The notes: generated from the letters alone by a model not told the origin. DNA of 64,000 nucleotides from DASPSM01 sp036008465 (GCA_036008465.1 DASYNP010000095.1:1-64000); one strand, 5' to 3'; shown: positions 16,653-25,465, counted from the stretch's first letter. A program made the numbers and translations.

Positions 16653-17069
16653 ATGTCGCAACGCGCGCGTCTCATCGTCGCCCTTTCAGTGGCCGTGGTT
16701 ACTGCCGTTTCGATCCCTCCGTCGCTCGCATTTGCGCAGGGGCGGGGCCGAGCACCAGCCAATCCGGGAGACGTGACGGCAGTGGTCCAGGCCTACAGAG
16801 TGCTCGAACAGGCCGATCACGACTACCAGGGTCACCGCGTCAAAGCCATGGAGCACCTGCAGAAGGCGGGACTGATCCTGGGAGTCACTTTGAAAGGTAA
16901 CGGTAAGGGCCAGGAGCCGCAGGGAAACTCTGACTCGCAGCTGAAGCAGGCCCAATCGATGCTGCAGCGAATGAGCACCAGCAAAGTCAATGGGAAGCGC
17001 CACCAGCGCGCCATGACGCACGTGAACAACGCCCTCAGCGAGCTCCAGACTGCCCTTTCAATCAAGTGA
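16653..17069 (+). CDS. small secreted helical protein, paralogue 1
   Basis: A 138-residue exported protein; the signal peptide ends near SLAFAQ (residue 27). The mature part is helical with a two-fold internal repeat. The first unit is DYQGHRVKAMEHLQKAGLIL and the second is KRHQRAMTHVNNALSELQTA, sharing an HRxxAMxHxxxA pattern. It is 60-70% similar to the protein at 19172-19660, and both end in LQTALSIK. The conserved histidines could bind metal or haem, but this is not shown. ATG 16653 follows GAGG. A strong terminator follows at 17100, so it is monocistronic. Confidence 0.85.
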   Translation: MSQRARLIVALSVAVVTAVSIPPSLAFAQGRGRAPANPGDVTAVVQAYRVLEQADHDYQGHRVKAMEHLQKAGLILGVTLKGNGKGQEPQGNSDSQLKQAQSMLQRMSTSKVNGKRHQRAMTHVNNALSELQTALSIK

Positions 17070-17099
17070 CACGCGGCTCAATGCCGTCAGTACAATTGC

Positions 17100-17140
17100 G
17101 AGAAAGCCGCTCGATGGAAATCGGGCGGCTTTCTCCTTTT
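17100..17140 (+). terminator. rho-independent terminator
   Basis: GAGAAAGCCGC (17100-17110) pairs perfectly with GCGGCTTTCTC (17125-17135) across a 14-nt loop and is followed by CTTTT. It ends the transcript of small secreted protein 1. Confidence 0.85.
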
Positions 17141-17409
17141 CCCGGACTTCAGTTTCGCCAGGAGTGAACGACCCGAAGCGATGGGCGGATAAAAGACGTT
17201 TTCAACGATCTCGCGCCGCACCAAAACTAAAGCCTTGAACATGCGAACAGGCCCCGGCATACTGTCCTTCATCCATCTCCCTTGAAGCGCGACCCTCTCG
17301 CTCAATCGCGCTTTTGATCCGCCAAGGCAAATTGCGGATTGCCTTCAGTCCACCGAGGCTCGGCCCGGATCGAGGCCTTGCCGCCGATGACCAAAAGGGG
17401 AGACAGCAG

Positions 17410-18777
17410 ATGGCTAAGCAATCGCCGCAGGGTAAGCGTAAGCAGCCCGATTTGAGCACGCCCTCCAAAACGGCCCCGACCAGCCAAACGCCCCAACCAA
17501 AGCGCCGCACCCCGACAAATTTGAAAGCTCCGCCGCCGCGAGCCGGTATTGGCAAACACGGGGTGAAGTTCCACGCCTCGCGTCGATCGAGGGGATTCAC
17601 GACCGATCCGCCCGGCTTCACGACGGAAAAGGATCCGCGCGGCAAGGCAGACAATAAGTGGTTCGATTTGCCCGCTCCAACGGGCCCGGCACCCTACCGC
17701 CTCAAGCTGGAGAGCATTCTGAGCGCGCAGGCGATCGAGACCATCACTGACAACAAAAAGCTGGTCTTTCATTCGGTCGGCGACACGGGGGGCGTCAACA
17801 CGACCACTTACCAGCAGCAGGTGGCCCTCTACATGGAACTCGATTTCAAAGAGGGAGCCGATCGGGGCGGGGATAATCCGTCATTTTTTTACCATCTCGG
17901 CGACGTCGTTTACTACGACGGCGAGATCACCAACTATTACTGGGAGTTTTACGAGCCTTATCTGCATTACCCGGCGCCGATTTTCGCGATCCCCGGCAAC
18001 CACGACGGTGACGTCGATCCCAACGATCAATTCCATGCTCCGTCGGATTCGTTGAAGGGGTTCGTGCGGAACTTCTGCGCTCAAGCGGCGGTTCACTTGC
18101 CCGAAGCGGACGACGCTCCGCGGCCCGCGATGACCCAACCGAATGTCTATTGGACGCTGCTCACGCCGCTGGCCACCTTCATCGGCCTCTACACCAACGT
18201 GCGTGAAGGAGGAGAGGTCGGCACCAATCAGATCGAATGGTTCAAGAAGGAGCTTCAAGAGGCTCCGCCGGATTTGCCCATCATCCTTGCGCTGCACCAT
18301 CCGGTATTTTCGGCCTACGGTCATCAGCCCGGCAGCCCGAAAATGAAATCGCTGGTGGAAGACGCGGTTCAAGCCACTGGTCGCACGCCGGCCCTGATTC
18401 TCACCGGGCACGTTCACGACTACCAACGTTTTACGGCCGACATCAACGGAAAAAAGGTCGCGACGATCGTCGCCGGCGCCGGTGGCTACAACCAGCGGTT
18501 GCACGCGCTGTCGAGACGGCAATTCGATCCCACGAAATGCCCTTACACTTTCGCTGGCGGGCCCGATGTGCTGGAGTCGTTCAACGATTGGCAGCACGGC
18601 TACTTGAAGATCGAAGTGACCGAACAGCAAATCGACGTGAAATACCTCGCCGTCGACGATCCGAAAGCGGGAGACGCGTCGCCGCAGACACCGGCCAAGC
18701 CCTATGACGGATTCACAATCGACCTAGAAAGTGGCGACATCGTGACCACCGTCCCGCCACCGTCGAGTGTGCCGTAG
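17410..18777 (+). CDS. calcineurin-like metallophosphoesterase
   Basis: A 455-residue phosphoesterase. The first 100 residues are basic, Pro/Thr-rich and probably disordered (QGKRKQPDLSTPSKTAPTSQ). The catalytic core holds the full set of binuclear metal motifs: VFHSVGDTGG, FYHLGDVVYYDG, IPGNHDGD, ILALHHPVFSAYGH and LILTGHVHDYQRF. This resembles acid phosphatase/purple phosphatase-like enzymes. No signal peptide is evident. ATG 17410 follows GGGGAGA and is preferred over the frame start at 17314. It sits between the two small secreted paralogues on the same strand, but terminators on both sides argue for separate transcription. Confidence 0.9.
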   Translation: MAKQSPQGKRKQPDLSTPSKTAPTSQTPQPKRRTPTNLKAPPPRAGIGKHGVKFHASRRSRGFTTDPPGFTTEKDPRGKADNKWFDLPAPTGPAPYRLKLESILSAQAIETITDNKKLVFHSVGDTGGVNTTTYQQQVALYMELDFKEGADRGGDNPSFFYHLGDVVYYDGEITNYYWEFYEPYLHYPAPIFAIPGNHDGDVDPNDQFHAPSDSLKGFVRNFCAQAAVHLPEADDAPRPAMTQPNVYWTLLTPLATFIGLYTNVREGGEVGTNQIEWFKKELQEAPPDLPIILALHHPVFSAYGHQPGSPKMKSLVEDAVQATGRTPALILTGHVHDYQRFTADINGKKVATIVAGAGGYNQRLHALSRRQFDPTKCPYTFAGGPDVLESFNDWQHGYLKIEVTEQQIDVKYLAVDDPKAGDASPQTPAKPYDGFTIDLESGDIVTTVPPPSSVP

Positions 18778-18963
18778 TCGTTTCGCAAGCGATAGCGGAG
18801 AACTGACGGTTCCGGCCGTTCCGGGGAGGGCGTTTGCGCCTGTCAGGCGATCTCCCTCGACTTGCCGTCATCCAACCGCCACCGCAAGTCGGCTTCCCAG
18901 CCCTCGACGTCGGCGACAAAAAAGTTCAATTGCCGTCCTGTTGTCCCGATTTGATTGGCGAAC
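18778..18963. other. intergenic region, no gene seen
   Basis: The 394-bp gap between the phosphoesterase and the second small secreted gene starts with GC-rich sequence without a recognisable gene. The rest holds the terminator at 18964 and the conserved block at 19042. Confidence 0.6.
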
Positions 18964-18993
18964 GCCCATCGTCGTTTCCGACGGTGGGCTTTT
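18964..18993 (+). terminator. rho-independent terminator
   Basis: GCCCATCGTCG (18964-18974) pairs with CGACGGTGGGC (18979-18989), with one U-G pair and a 4-nt loop, then TTTT. It lies 187 bp after the phosphoesterase stop. Confidence 0.75.
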
Positions 18994-19041
18994 CGCCTTA
19001 AAGTCGGTTGAGTTGGAGAGAGACGACGTGCGCCAGCAACA

Positions 19042-19108
19042 ATTGCCAAAATGTAATGTGATCGACAGGCTCTGCTGCGGCCTGGGTGGGGTTAGTTGCT
19101 TTAGGGCC
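19042..19108 (+). promoter_or_regulatory. conserved upstream block of small secreted gene 2
   Basis: The counterpart of 16535-16600, with the same two segments at the same spacing; see that entry. Both genes also share a similar start context (CGAACGAGGTC before the ATG). Confidence 0.6.
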
Positions 19109-19171
19109 TCTTCAGCGTAAGTAAGTTAAGCACTTCTCTCTGCTCTGTCCCGTCAATCGAACGAGGTCGAA

Positions 19172-19660
19172 ATGCAGCCTGTGCGCCTGTTCGTCGCCGT
19201 CGCAATTTGCGTGGTCGCCGTCGCATCGATCGCTCCTTCTTCTGCTCTCGCTCAAAACTCGAACCGCCGCAACCGTCGCAATGCCATCATGGCGAACCGG
19301 CCCTACGCGCCGGTCCCCGTGAACTACAACACCGGGGGACGAGGTCCCGCCAACCCGGCCGACGTCCAGGCCGTTACGCAGGCGTATCGGCTGCTCGAGC
19401 AAGCTGATCACGATTACCAGGGGCATCGCGCCAAAGCCATGAAGCACTTGCACAAGGCAGGGCGCGTTCTCGGAGTCGCATTAAAGGGCGACGGCAAGGC
19501 CGGGGAGCAGCAGGGGACTTCGGATTCTCAGCTCAAGCAGGCGCAATCGGTCCTTCAGCAGATGAGCGCCAATCAAGCGAGCGGACCGCGTCATCAGCGT
19601 GCGATGCAGCACGTGCACAGCGCTCTGGGCGAACTTCAGACCGCCCTTTCGATCAAGTGA
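19172..19660 (+). CDS. small secreted helical protein, paralogue 2
   Basis: A 162-residue exported protein; the signal peptide ends near SALAQN (residue 28). It has an extra Arg/Asn/Pro-rich stretch (NRRNRRNAIMANRPYAPVPV) that paralogue 1 lacks. The helical core repeats the pattern of paralogue 1: DYQGHRAKAMKHLHKAGRVL, then PRHQRAMQHVHSALGELQTA. It has more histidines than paralogue 1. The family is not named here; similar small His-rich exported helical proteins occur in planctomycetes and acidobacteria. ATG 19172 follows GAGG, and a terminator is at 19741. Confidence 0.85.
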   Translation: MQPVRLFVAVAICVVAVASIAPSSALAQNSNRRNRRNAIMANRPYAPVPVNYNTGGRGPANPADVQAVTQAYRLLEQADHDYQGHRAKAMKHLHKAGRVLGVALKGDGKAGEQQGTSDSQLKQAQSVLQQMSANQASGPRHQRAMQHVHSALGELQTALSIK

Positions 19661-19740
19661 CAAGTTCCGACAGATAACAACCGGAGCAACTTGGCGGCGA
19701 AAACGTCGACCTTCTACGCCCGAATCGCCGCCTATGTTTT

Positions 19741-19775
19741 GGGGTGGACTCACCTGAGCCCGCCCCGTTTTTTTT
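19741..19775 (+). terminator. rho-independent terminator
   Basis: GGGGTGG (19741-19747) pairs imperfectly with CCGCCCC (19760-19766), followed by G and eight T's. It ends the transcript of small secreted protein 2. Confidence 0.7.
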
Positions 19776-19820
19776 GCGCCGATCCGAGCTTGGCGTTTGC
19801 CGACGCGTCAATTGCACGCC

Positions 19821-20528
19821 TTAAGTGTGGTCCGACAGCCCATCGAACAGGCTCGTGCCAACGCGGATCATCGTCGCCCCCTCCTCGATGGCGACTTCAA
19901 AGTCGCCGCTCATGCCCATGGACAGGTCCCGAAGCGGCGGCGAGCCGGGCTGGGCGGCCAGCCGGTCGCGCAGCTCGCGCAATCGCCGGAATGTCATCCG
20001 CGCGTCTTCGGGCTCATCGGAGTAGGGGGCCATTGTCATCAGGCCGCGAATCTCCGCATGGGTTAAACCGCAGAGCGCATTCCAGTCGGCTTCGAGTTGC
20101 TCGGGTGCGAAACCATCCTTCGAGGCTTCGCCGGAAACATTGACTTCCAACAAGAGCTTCGGCCGCAGTCCGAGTTCAGCCGCCAGTCCGTCGACCCGCG
20201 TTGCCAGCGAGAGGTTGTCGATCGAATGCACGCACTCTGCGACGGGCAGGATCTTGCGGACCTTGTTGCGCTGCAGGTGTCCGATGAGATGCCAATGGGC
20301 GGGCGTTGCGATCTGTTCGGCCCGCTCGAGGAGGTGTTGCGGACGACTTTCCCCCAGGTCGCGAACGCCCTGCGCAAGGAGGGCCTCGATCCATTCAAGC
20401 CGGGCCGACTTGGTGACAGCGACTAAAAGGACGTCAGCGGGAGCGCGACCAGCCCGGAGACAGGCGGCGTCGATCTGTGCGCGAATCCGCGCCAGGTTCT
20501 CGGCGATCCGAGATTCCAGAATGCTCAT
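19821..20528 (-). CDS. YggS-family PLP homeostasis protein
   Basis: A 235-residue pyridoxal-phosphate-binding protein (PLPBP/YggS/ProSC). The PLP lysine is in LLVAVTKS (near residue 40). Family motifs follow: DLGESRPQHLLERAE, HWHLIGHLQRNKVRKILP, VHSIDNLSLA, LLEVNVSGEASKDGF, GLMTMAPY and DLSMGMSGDFEVAIEEGATMIRVGTSLF. It has no known catalysis; it buffers PLP in the cytoplasm and affects amino and keto acid pools. Length is normal. It lies 119 bp downstream of the alpha-CTD/TPR gene on the same strand and may be co-transcribed with it. Confidence 0.95.
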   Translation of the reverse strand: MSILESRIAENLARIRAQIDAACLRAGRAPADVLLVAVTKSARLEWIEALLAQGVRDLGESRPQHLLERAEQIATPAHWHLIGHLQRNKVRKILPVAECVHSIDNLSLATRVDGLAAELGLRPKLLLEVNVSGEASKDGFAPEQLEADWNALCGLTHAEIRGLMTMAPYSDEPEDARMTFRRLRELRDRLAAQPGSPPLRDLSMGMSGDFEVAIEEGATMIRVGTSLFDGLSDHT

Positions 20529-20646
20529 GGCTTCAGCCCCAGCGCACTAGGCAAGGATGGGGTGCCATGCCCATGCCCTCGGCTTGTCCGCCGGTGAGTA
20601 CCGTGACGCCGGCTCAGCGGGAGATTCGCGCTCCCGAAGGCGCGGG

Positions 20647-22020
20647 TCAGTCGTTGCGCAGTCGCAGCCCCATTTCGGTCAGCTTCGCCCGCACTTCATT
20701 GAGCGAGGTCACGCCGAAATTGCGAACCGAAAGCAGCTCATCGGCCGTCTTCGACAACAGTTCGCCGATCGTGACGAGCCCCAATCGCGACAGGCATTTT
20801 CGGGCCCGCACAGAGAGGTTGAGATCGCCCACGGGCGCTTCGATGATTGCCTGCTCCTGAGGAGAAACGGTCTCCGGGGCAAACAGCGGCGCGGAAAGTG
20901 GCGAGCGCGTGGCGAATTGGCCGATCGACAGGCCGCGACTCTTCAGGATCTCGCGGATTTCGCGCAGCGACGTCTCGCCGAAATTCTTGCTCGACAGAAG
21001 GTCATGCTCGCTGATGGCGGTCAGATCGCCGAGCGTCTCGATGCCAGCCCGTTCGAGGCAGTTGCGGCTGCGGGCCGAAAGCTCGAAGTCGCCGATCGGG
21101 ATCCGCATCACCTGTTCCAACTCGCGCTGGTGGCGGATCGCATCCTCGTCGTAGTACATGTTGCCCGCGGCCTGAATGTCCTTCAGGTACAGCTGGGCTC
21201 GTTCGTGGTTCGGATAGAACTGCAGCACGCGGTTGAAGCAGAAAGCCGCCGCCGGATAGCGCTCTTTGTCTTCGTAGAGCAGCCCGAGGTTGATGAGTGC
21301 CCCGATATAAAACGGCGCCCGCGACAACGACTGCTCATAAAGCCGAATCGCATCATCGTCGTTGCCCAGCAGGTTCATTTCGTTGGCCAGCCGGAAGAGA
21401 GCGGCCGTGTGATGCGGATCCATGTCGACGGTCCGCTCAAAATACTCGATGGCACCGAAGATATCGCCGTGATCGGCGCGAATGCAGCCCATCTGATACG
21501 AGTATTCGGCGCGGGTCGCCGCTTCGCGAGCCGACTCCCGCAACAAGCGTTCGGCCTCTTCAATCTTGCCCGAAAGGCGAATCGCTCCCGCCCTGCAGAG
21601 CCGGCATTGAATCGGATCGTACCCGTGCTTGCCGGCATCCTCGAATGCCTGGGCCGCCTCGGGATATTGCTGCTGCCCCAACAGGACCAGACCGCGGTAG
21701 TAGGCCGCGATGCCCACGCCCGAGACGTCACTCAGATATTTGAGAGCCAGGTGGTGCTGGCCGAGCAGGTAGGCGACGACGCCGGCGACGATCAGCGTTT
21801 TCTGAGGCGGATTGGGATCCTCGGCCTGGTCGCGGAGCTCGGCAAAGGCCTGTCGCACGGCGGACAAGCCGTCGCCTGCCATCGCCTGGCGGAGCTTTTC
21901 GACGTCTTGCGGACCGAAGTCGGCTGAATTGAAAATCAGCGCTCGGGCGTCGATCGGTTCCGCGGGCGCCAGGGGTGCGATTCCACGTTGAATCGGAGCG
22001 GCAACTCCTGGGCGAATCAT
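20647..22020 (-). CDS. TPR protein with two RNA polymerase alpha-CTD-like domains
   Basis: A 457-residue cytoplasmic protein. Residues of about 75-300 hold TPR units (YYRGLVLLGQQQYPEAAQAF, AEYSYQMGCIRADHGDIFGA, TAALFRLANEMNLLGNDDDA, FYIGALINLGLLYEDKERYP). Residues 307-367 and 395-457 are each similar to the C-terminal domain of the RNA polymerase alpha subunit. Unit 1 keeps equivalents of R265, N268, C269, G296, S299 and E302 (LSARSRNCL, FGETSLREIR). Unit 2 keeps R265, G296, S299 and E302 but has K at N268 (LSVRARKCL, FGVTSLNEVR). It might bind promoter DNA or RNA polymerase partners. ATG 22020 has AGGAG 9 nt upstream. Confidence 0.85.
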   Translation of the reverse strand: MIRPGVAAPIQRGIAPLAPAEPIDARALIFNSADFGPQDVEKLRQAMAGDGLSAVRQAFAELRDQAEDPNPPQKTLIVAGVVAYLLGQHHLALKYLSDVSGVGIAAYYRGLVLLGQQQYPEAAQAFEDAGKHGYDPIQCRLCRAGAIRLSGKIEEAERLLRESAREAATRAEYSYQMGCIRADHGDIFGAIEYFERTVDMDPHHTAALFRLANEMNLLGNDDDAIRLYEQSLSRAPFYIGALINLGLLYEDKERYPAAAFCFNRVLQFYPNHERAQLYLKDIQAAGNMYYDEDAIRHQRELEQVMRIPIGDFELSARSRNCLERAGIETLGDLTAISEHDLLSSKNFGETSLREIREILKSRGLSIGQFATRSPLSAPLFAPETVSPQEQAIIEAPVGDLNLSVRARKCLSRLGLVTIGELLSKTADELLSVRNFGVTSLNEVRAKLTEMGLRLRND

Positions 22021-22312
22021 GCAAGTTCTCCTAGCCAGCAGCAAATAAGGTTCGACAAGCAAGCCCCCGGCAAGTCCCAGCGGGCCTCGGCAGACAAATT
22101 ATCGCGGGGGAGTCAAACCGGCGAGGTCCGCGCCGGTCGCGCGTGCCATGGATGGTGTCTGTGCAATCGAGTGATCGTTCCATCAGGAACCGGTCGAGAC
22201 CGATCACAGTCGCGTAGGATTTCGTGGGGAGCCGCCGGCGACCAAGGCGACTCTTGGGCTCCGTTCGGCCAACGCCGATCTGGCATTGCCGGGACGGGCC
22301 GTTGGGAACGGG

Positions 22313-22597
22313 CTATTCTTCAGAGACGTACGGTAAGAGCCCCATGAACCGGGCCATCAGCACGGCGCGACGCACCGCCCGTTGATACTTGGCGCAGTTG
22401 CCCGTGCGACGGCGCGACTGAATGTGCCCCTCCCGATCGATCATCAGCCGCAAGGTCTTCAGATCCTTGAAATCGACGTAAATCGGTCGAGGTGAATGAT
22501 TGCAGCCGTTCGGACAGAAGCGGCAACGCAGTTTCTTCTTGAGGCGGGCGCGCTTTTTCCGGCGCTTTCTAATCTCGATTCGATTCAATGTCGCCAT
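22313..22597 (-). CDS. rpsR: 30S ribosomal protein bS18
   Basis: A 94-residue ribosomal protein S18 of the small-subunit platform. After a very basic N-terminus (IRKRRKKRARLKKKLRCRF) it has the family signature: YVDFKDLKTLRLMIDREGHI, RRRTGNCAKYQRAV and RRAVLMARFMGLLPYV. It carries CRFCPNGC and a further Cys in GNCAKYQ, so it is a zinc-type (C+) form with a small insertion after the CxxC. It stands alone instead of in the common rpsF-ssb-rpsR-rplI operon. Confidence 0.97.
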   Translation of the reverse strand: MATLNRIEIRKRRKKRARLKKKLRCRFCPNGCNHSPRPIYVDFKDLKTLRLMIDREGHIQSRRRTGNCAKYQRAVRRAVLMARFMGLLPYVSEE

Positions 22598-22761
22598 GTT
22601 CGGTCGATACCTTCTCCGCTATACCGACAACCCGTGTCGAAACCGGAATTATGAGGGTCAAAGCGCCATCTTGCAAGCCTGGAAAACGTCGCTCGCAGCC
22701 TCGACAATGTCGGCTCGCGCCTGCGTCCCGCTCGAACGAGTCCTAGAACGGGGTCATAACG

Positions 22762-23460
22762 TTGTCCAGCGATGAACCCAAAGCCGTCCTCTTCGACATG
22801 GACGGCGTGTTGATCGACTCGTATCGAGCTCATTTCGAGAGCTGGCGGCGGGTGGCCCGCGAACACAGCCGCGATTATACCGAAGCTCAATTTGCGGCTG
22901 GCTTTGGGCGAACGAGCCGCGAAGTCATTGCCGAGCAGTGGCAGGGGGAGCCCCTCTCGGATGAACGGATCGCCGAGATCGATCGGCGAAAGGAGGCGAT
23001 CTTTCGCGAAATTATCAGCGGCGACTTTCCGGCCATGGACGGAGCCATCGAGTTGATTGAATCGCTCGTTCGCGCCGGCTTTCGCGTGGCGGTCGGCTCT
23101 TCAGGGCCGGCCGCGAATGTGCGGCTGGCGATCGAGCGCCTGGGGGTCGGTGGGTTGCTGTCGGCCACAGTGACCGGGGACGACGTCAAGCGCGGCAAGC
23201 CCGATCCGCAAGTCTTCCTGATCGCGGCTGAGAAGATGAGCGTGCCCCCAGCGCGCTGCGTCGTGGTAGAGGATGCGCCCGTCGGGGTGGAAGCGGCCCG
23301 CTGCGGCGGCATGCACGTGATTGGGCTGGCCAGCACGGGCCGGACAGTCGAGCAGCTTCGCGCGGCCGATTTGGTGGTGAAGTCGCTTCGGGACCTGTCG
23401 CCGGAAAGTTTCGAGGAAGTGCTGCGCGGCGCGGGAGCTAGGAAAGAACCGGCCGGCTGA
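22762..23460 (+). CDS. HAD-superfamily sugar-phosphatase/phosphoglucomutase-like protein
   Basis: A 232-residue HAD hydrolase of the beta-phosphoglucomutase/CbbY type. Motif I is VLFDMDGVLIDS, with the nucleophile Asp and acid/base Asp. A helical cap follows. Motif II is VAVGSSGPAANV, motif III the lysine of KRGKPDPQVFL, and motif IV CVVVEDAPVGVEAA. It probably dephosphorylates or isomerises a small sugar phosphate. No ATG is available in the proper place; TTG 22762 is taken as the start. The last residues (KEPAG-stop) are encoded by an A' repeat. It lies upstream of zwf on the same strand, which fits a sugar-phosphate role. Confidence 0.9.
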   Translation: MSSDEPKAVLFDMDGVLIDSYRAHFESWRRVAREHSRDYTEAQFAAGFGRTSREVIAEQWQGEPLSDERIAEIDRRKEAIFREIISGDFPAMDGAIELIESLVRAGFRVAVGSSGPAANVRLAIERLGVGGLLSATVTGDDVKRGKPDPQVFLIAAEKMSVPPARCVVVEDAPVGVEAARCGGMHVIGLASTGRTVEQLRAADLVVKSLRDLSPESFEEVLRGAGARKEPAG

Positions 23461-23484
23461 TCCGCTGCGGCAGACCGCTCACCG
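23445..23484. repeat. palindromic repeat, family A' (copy 2)
   Basis: AAGAACCGGCCGGCTGATCC then GCTGCGGCAGACCGCTCACC, the reverse of the unit after clpP2 (5968-6008) with a few changes. It contains the stop codon of the HAD gene. Confidence 0.75.
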
Positions 23485-23545
23485 GCCGACTGGCAAAACC
23501 CGGGCAATCGACGGATGATTGGGACAACTTCAGAGGAGACCGACC

Positions 23546-25135
23546 ATGGCACCGGACGTTGAGGTCAAGCGATTCACGGAACGCAGCCACGAAGCGTCGG
23601 CGTCATCGCCAAAGCCCAAGGCTGAAGAAGCAGTGATCGTCATCTTCGGGGCCTCGGGTGACTTGACGGCTCGCAAGTTGATCCCCGCGCTCTATCGATT
23701 GTGGACCGAAGGGTTTTTGAGCGACCGGGCGCCAATCGTCGGCGTCGCACGCCGCGAAAAGAGTGACGACCAGTTCCGCGCGGAAATGGCGGAGGCGGTC
23801 AAAGAGGAGGCGCCCCCGGGCAGCTTCACCGATCAGCAGTGGCGTGATTTTGCCCGCCGCCTCTCGTATCACCGGACCGACATTCAGGACGCGCAGGAAT
23901 TCGCCAGCCTGCGCAAGGACTTGGAGGAGATCGAAAAACGCTCGGGCGTCCACGACAAGCAGATCGCCTATCTGGCGACGACTCCGGACCTGTTCGTCCC
24001 GGCGGTCGAAGCGATGGGCAAGTCGGGAATGATCCCCGCCGCCGGTTCGGGGCGCACTCTGCGGGTCGTGTTCGAAAAGCCGTACGGTCACGATCTGTCG
24101 TCGGCCCAGCAACTCACCCGCGATCTGGGTCGCTGGCTTACGGAAGAGCAGATCTATCGCATCGACCACTATCTCGGCAAAGAGACGGTTCAAAACATCC
24201 TGCTGTTTCGCTTCGGCAATGCGATCTTCGAACCGCTGTTCAACCGCAACCACGTCGACCATGTGCAGATTACGGTGGCCGAATCGCAGGGGCTGGAGCG
24301 CGGTCGCGGCGGGTATTACGACAAAGCGGGCGCGACGCGCGACGTGCTCCAGAACCACATGTTGCAGTTGTTGTGTCTTGTGGCGATGGAGCCGCCGGCC
24401 TTTTTCCGGGGCGACGAGATCCGCAGCGAGAAACTCAAGGTGCTGCAGGCCCTGGCGCCGGGGCGTCCGTCCGGCATCCCCGAGTGGGCGATCCCCGGTC
24501 AGTACACGGCCGGGGAAATGGACGGCAAGCCGGCCCGCGGCTACCGCGAAGAAGAACGCATTCCGCCCGACTCCCGCCGCGAGACCTTCGCGGCGATGGA
24601 AATCAAGGTCGACAACTGGCGCTGGGCGGGCGTGCCGTTTTATCTGCGCACGGGCAAGCGGCTGCCGAGCCGCGTAAGCGAAATCGCCATTCAGTTCAAA
24701 CTGCCGCCGCTCAACCTGTTCACAACGGTCGAGTGCGAGGGAGACATCTGCGACCTCGTTGGCGCTCGCCCCAATGCGTTGGTGTTTCGCATTCAGCCGC
24801 GGGAGGCGATCTCGCTCTGGTTTTCCACCAAGCGGCCGGGGATGCAGTATCAAATCCATCCGGTCGAAATGGACTTCGAATACGAGTCGGCGTTTCACGG
24901 CGTTTTGCCGGAGGCCTATCAGCGGCTGCTGTTGGATGTGCTCCGCGGCGACACGACTTTGTTCACCCGTAGCGACGAGCTGGAAGCGGCTTGGCAATTC
25001 ATCACGCCGGTGCTCGACTATTGGGAGACCAACCGCATCCAGCCGGAACCTTATCCGGCGGGAACCTGGGGGCCGGAAGCGGCCGAGGCGCTCTTGGCCC
25101 GCACCGGCCGCCGCTGGCGGGCTCCGAGCGTGTGA
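23546..25135 (+). CDS. zwf: glucose-6-phosphate 1-dehydrogenase
   Basis: A 529-residue enzyme oxidising glucose-6-phosphate to 6-phosphogluconolactone with NADP+ (oxidative pentose phosphate entry). The nucleotide-binding motif VIFGASGDLTARKLIPALY is near residue 33. VVFEKPYGHDLSSAQQL and the active-site signature YRIDHYLGKETVQNIL carry the catalytic histidine. Downstream are DHVQITVAESQGLE, GYYDKAGATRDVLQNHMLQL and FYLRTGKRLPSRVSEIAIQF. Length is normal (about 490-520) plus a short N-terminal extension. ATG 23546 follows AGAGGAG. It lies 85 bp after the HAD gene. Confidence 0.98.
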   Translation: MAPDVEVKRFTERSHEASASSPKPKAEEAVIVIFGASGDLTARKLIPALYRLWTEGFLSDRAPIVGVARREKSDDQFRAEMAEAVKEEAPPGSFTDQQWRDFARRLSYHRTDIQDAQEFASLRKDLEEIEKRSGVHDKQIAYLATTPDLFVPAVEAMGKSGMIPAAGSGRTLRVVFEKPYGHDLSSAQQLTRDLGRWLTEEQIYRIDHYLGKETVQNILLFRFGNAIFEPLFNRNHVDHVQITVAESQGLERGRGGYYDKAGATRDVLQNHMLQLLCLVAMEPPAFFRGDEIRSEKLKVLQALAPGRPSGIPEWAIPGQYTAGEMDGKPARGYREEERIPPDSRRETFAAMEIKVDNWRWAGVPFYLRTGKRLPSRVSEIAIQFKLPPLNLFTTVECEGDICDLVGARPNALVFRIQPREAISLWFSTKRPGMQYQIHPVEMDFEYESAFHGVLPEAYQRLLLDVLRGDTTLFTRSDELEAAWQFITPVLDYWETNRIQPEPYPAGTWGPEAAEALLARTGRRWRAPSV

Positions 25136-25234
25136 TTGGCGAGCCGCCCGTGTTTCGACATTTTGCGTCCGTCGCAATTCCGCGAGACGGCTTCGCTTGG
25201 ACGTCTCAACGCGGAAATCCTTGCCGCGTTCAGC

Positions 25235-25311
25235 TTCCCAAGCCGACGGCTGTGCCGTCGTTTTGCGTGCTCGACAATAAAGACGACGGCACAGCCGTCG
25301 GCTTGGGAAAA
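25235..25311. repeat. palindromic repeat, family B (copy 2)
   Basis: Arms of about 22 bp, AAGCCGACGGCTGTGCCGTC and its complement GACGGCACAGCCGTCGGCTT, enclose a 20-bp loop. The outer ten bases of each arm equal those at 2099-2108/2144-2153. It occupies the 330-bp gap between zwf and the PVC cytochrome gene; the rest of the gap shows no gene. Confidence 0.85.
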
Positions 25312-25465
25312 GTGTGCCTCGCCAGCAACTCCCTCGTTAAGCCTCATCCAACGCGTTCATAAGAGGTTGAGATTCACCGCGCCTCGGTTTAGTCTGAGTG
25401 TCCGCCTCCAGAACATGACCCGCCCGATCTAACCCGCGAACGCCTACCACTCGCAGCGTGCCCAA

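Noticed and set aside
23603..25177. A 524-codon open frame antisense to zwf
   Set aside because: It is a mirror of GC-rich codon usage in zwf; no recognisable motif and zwf is certain.
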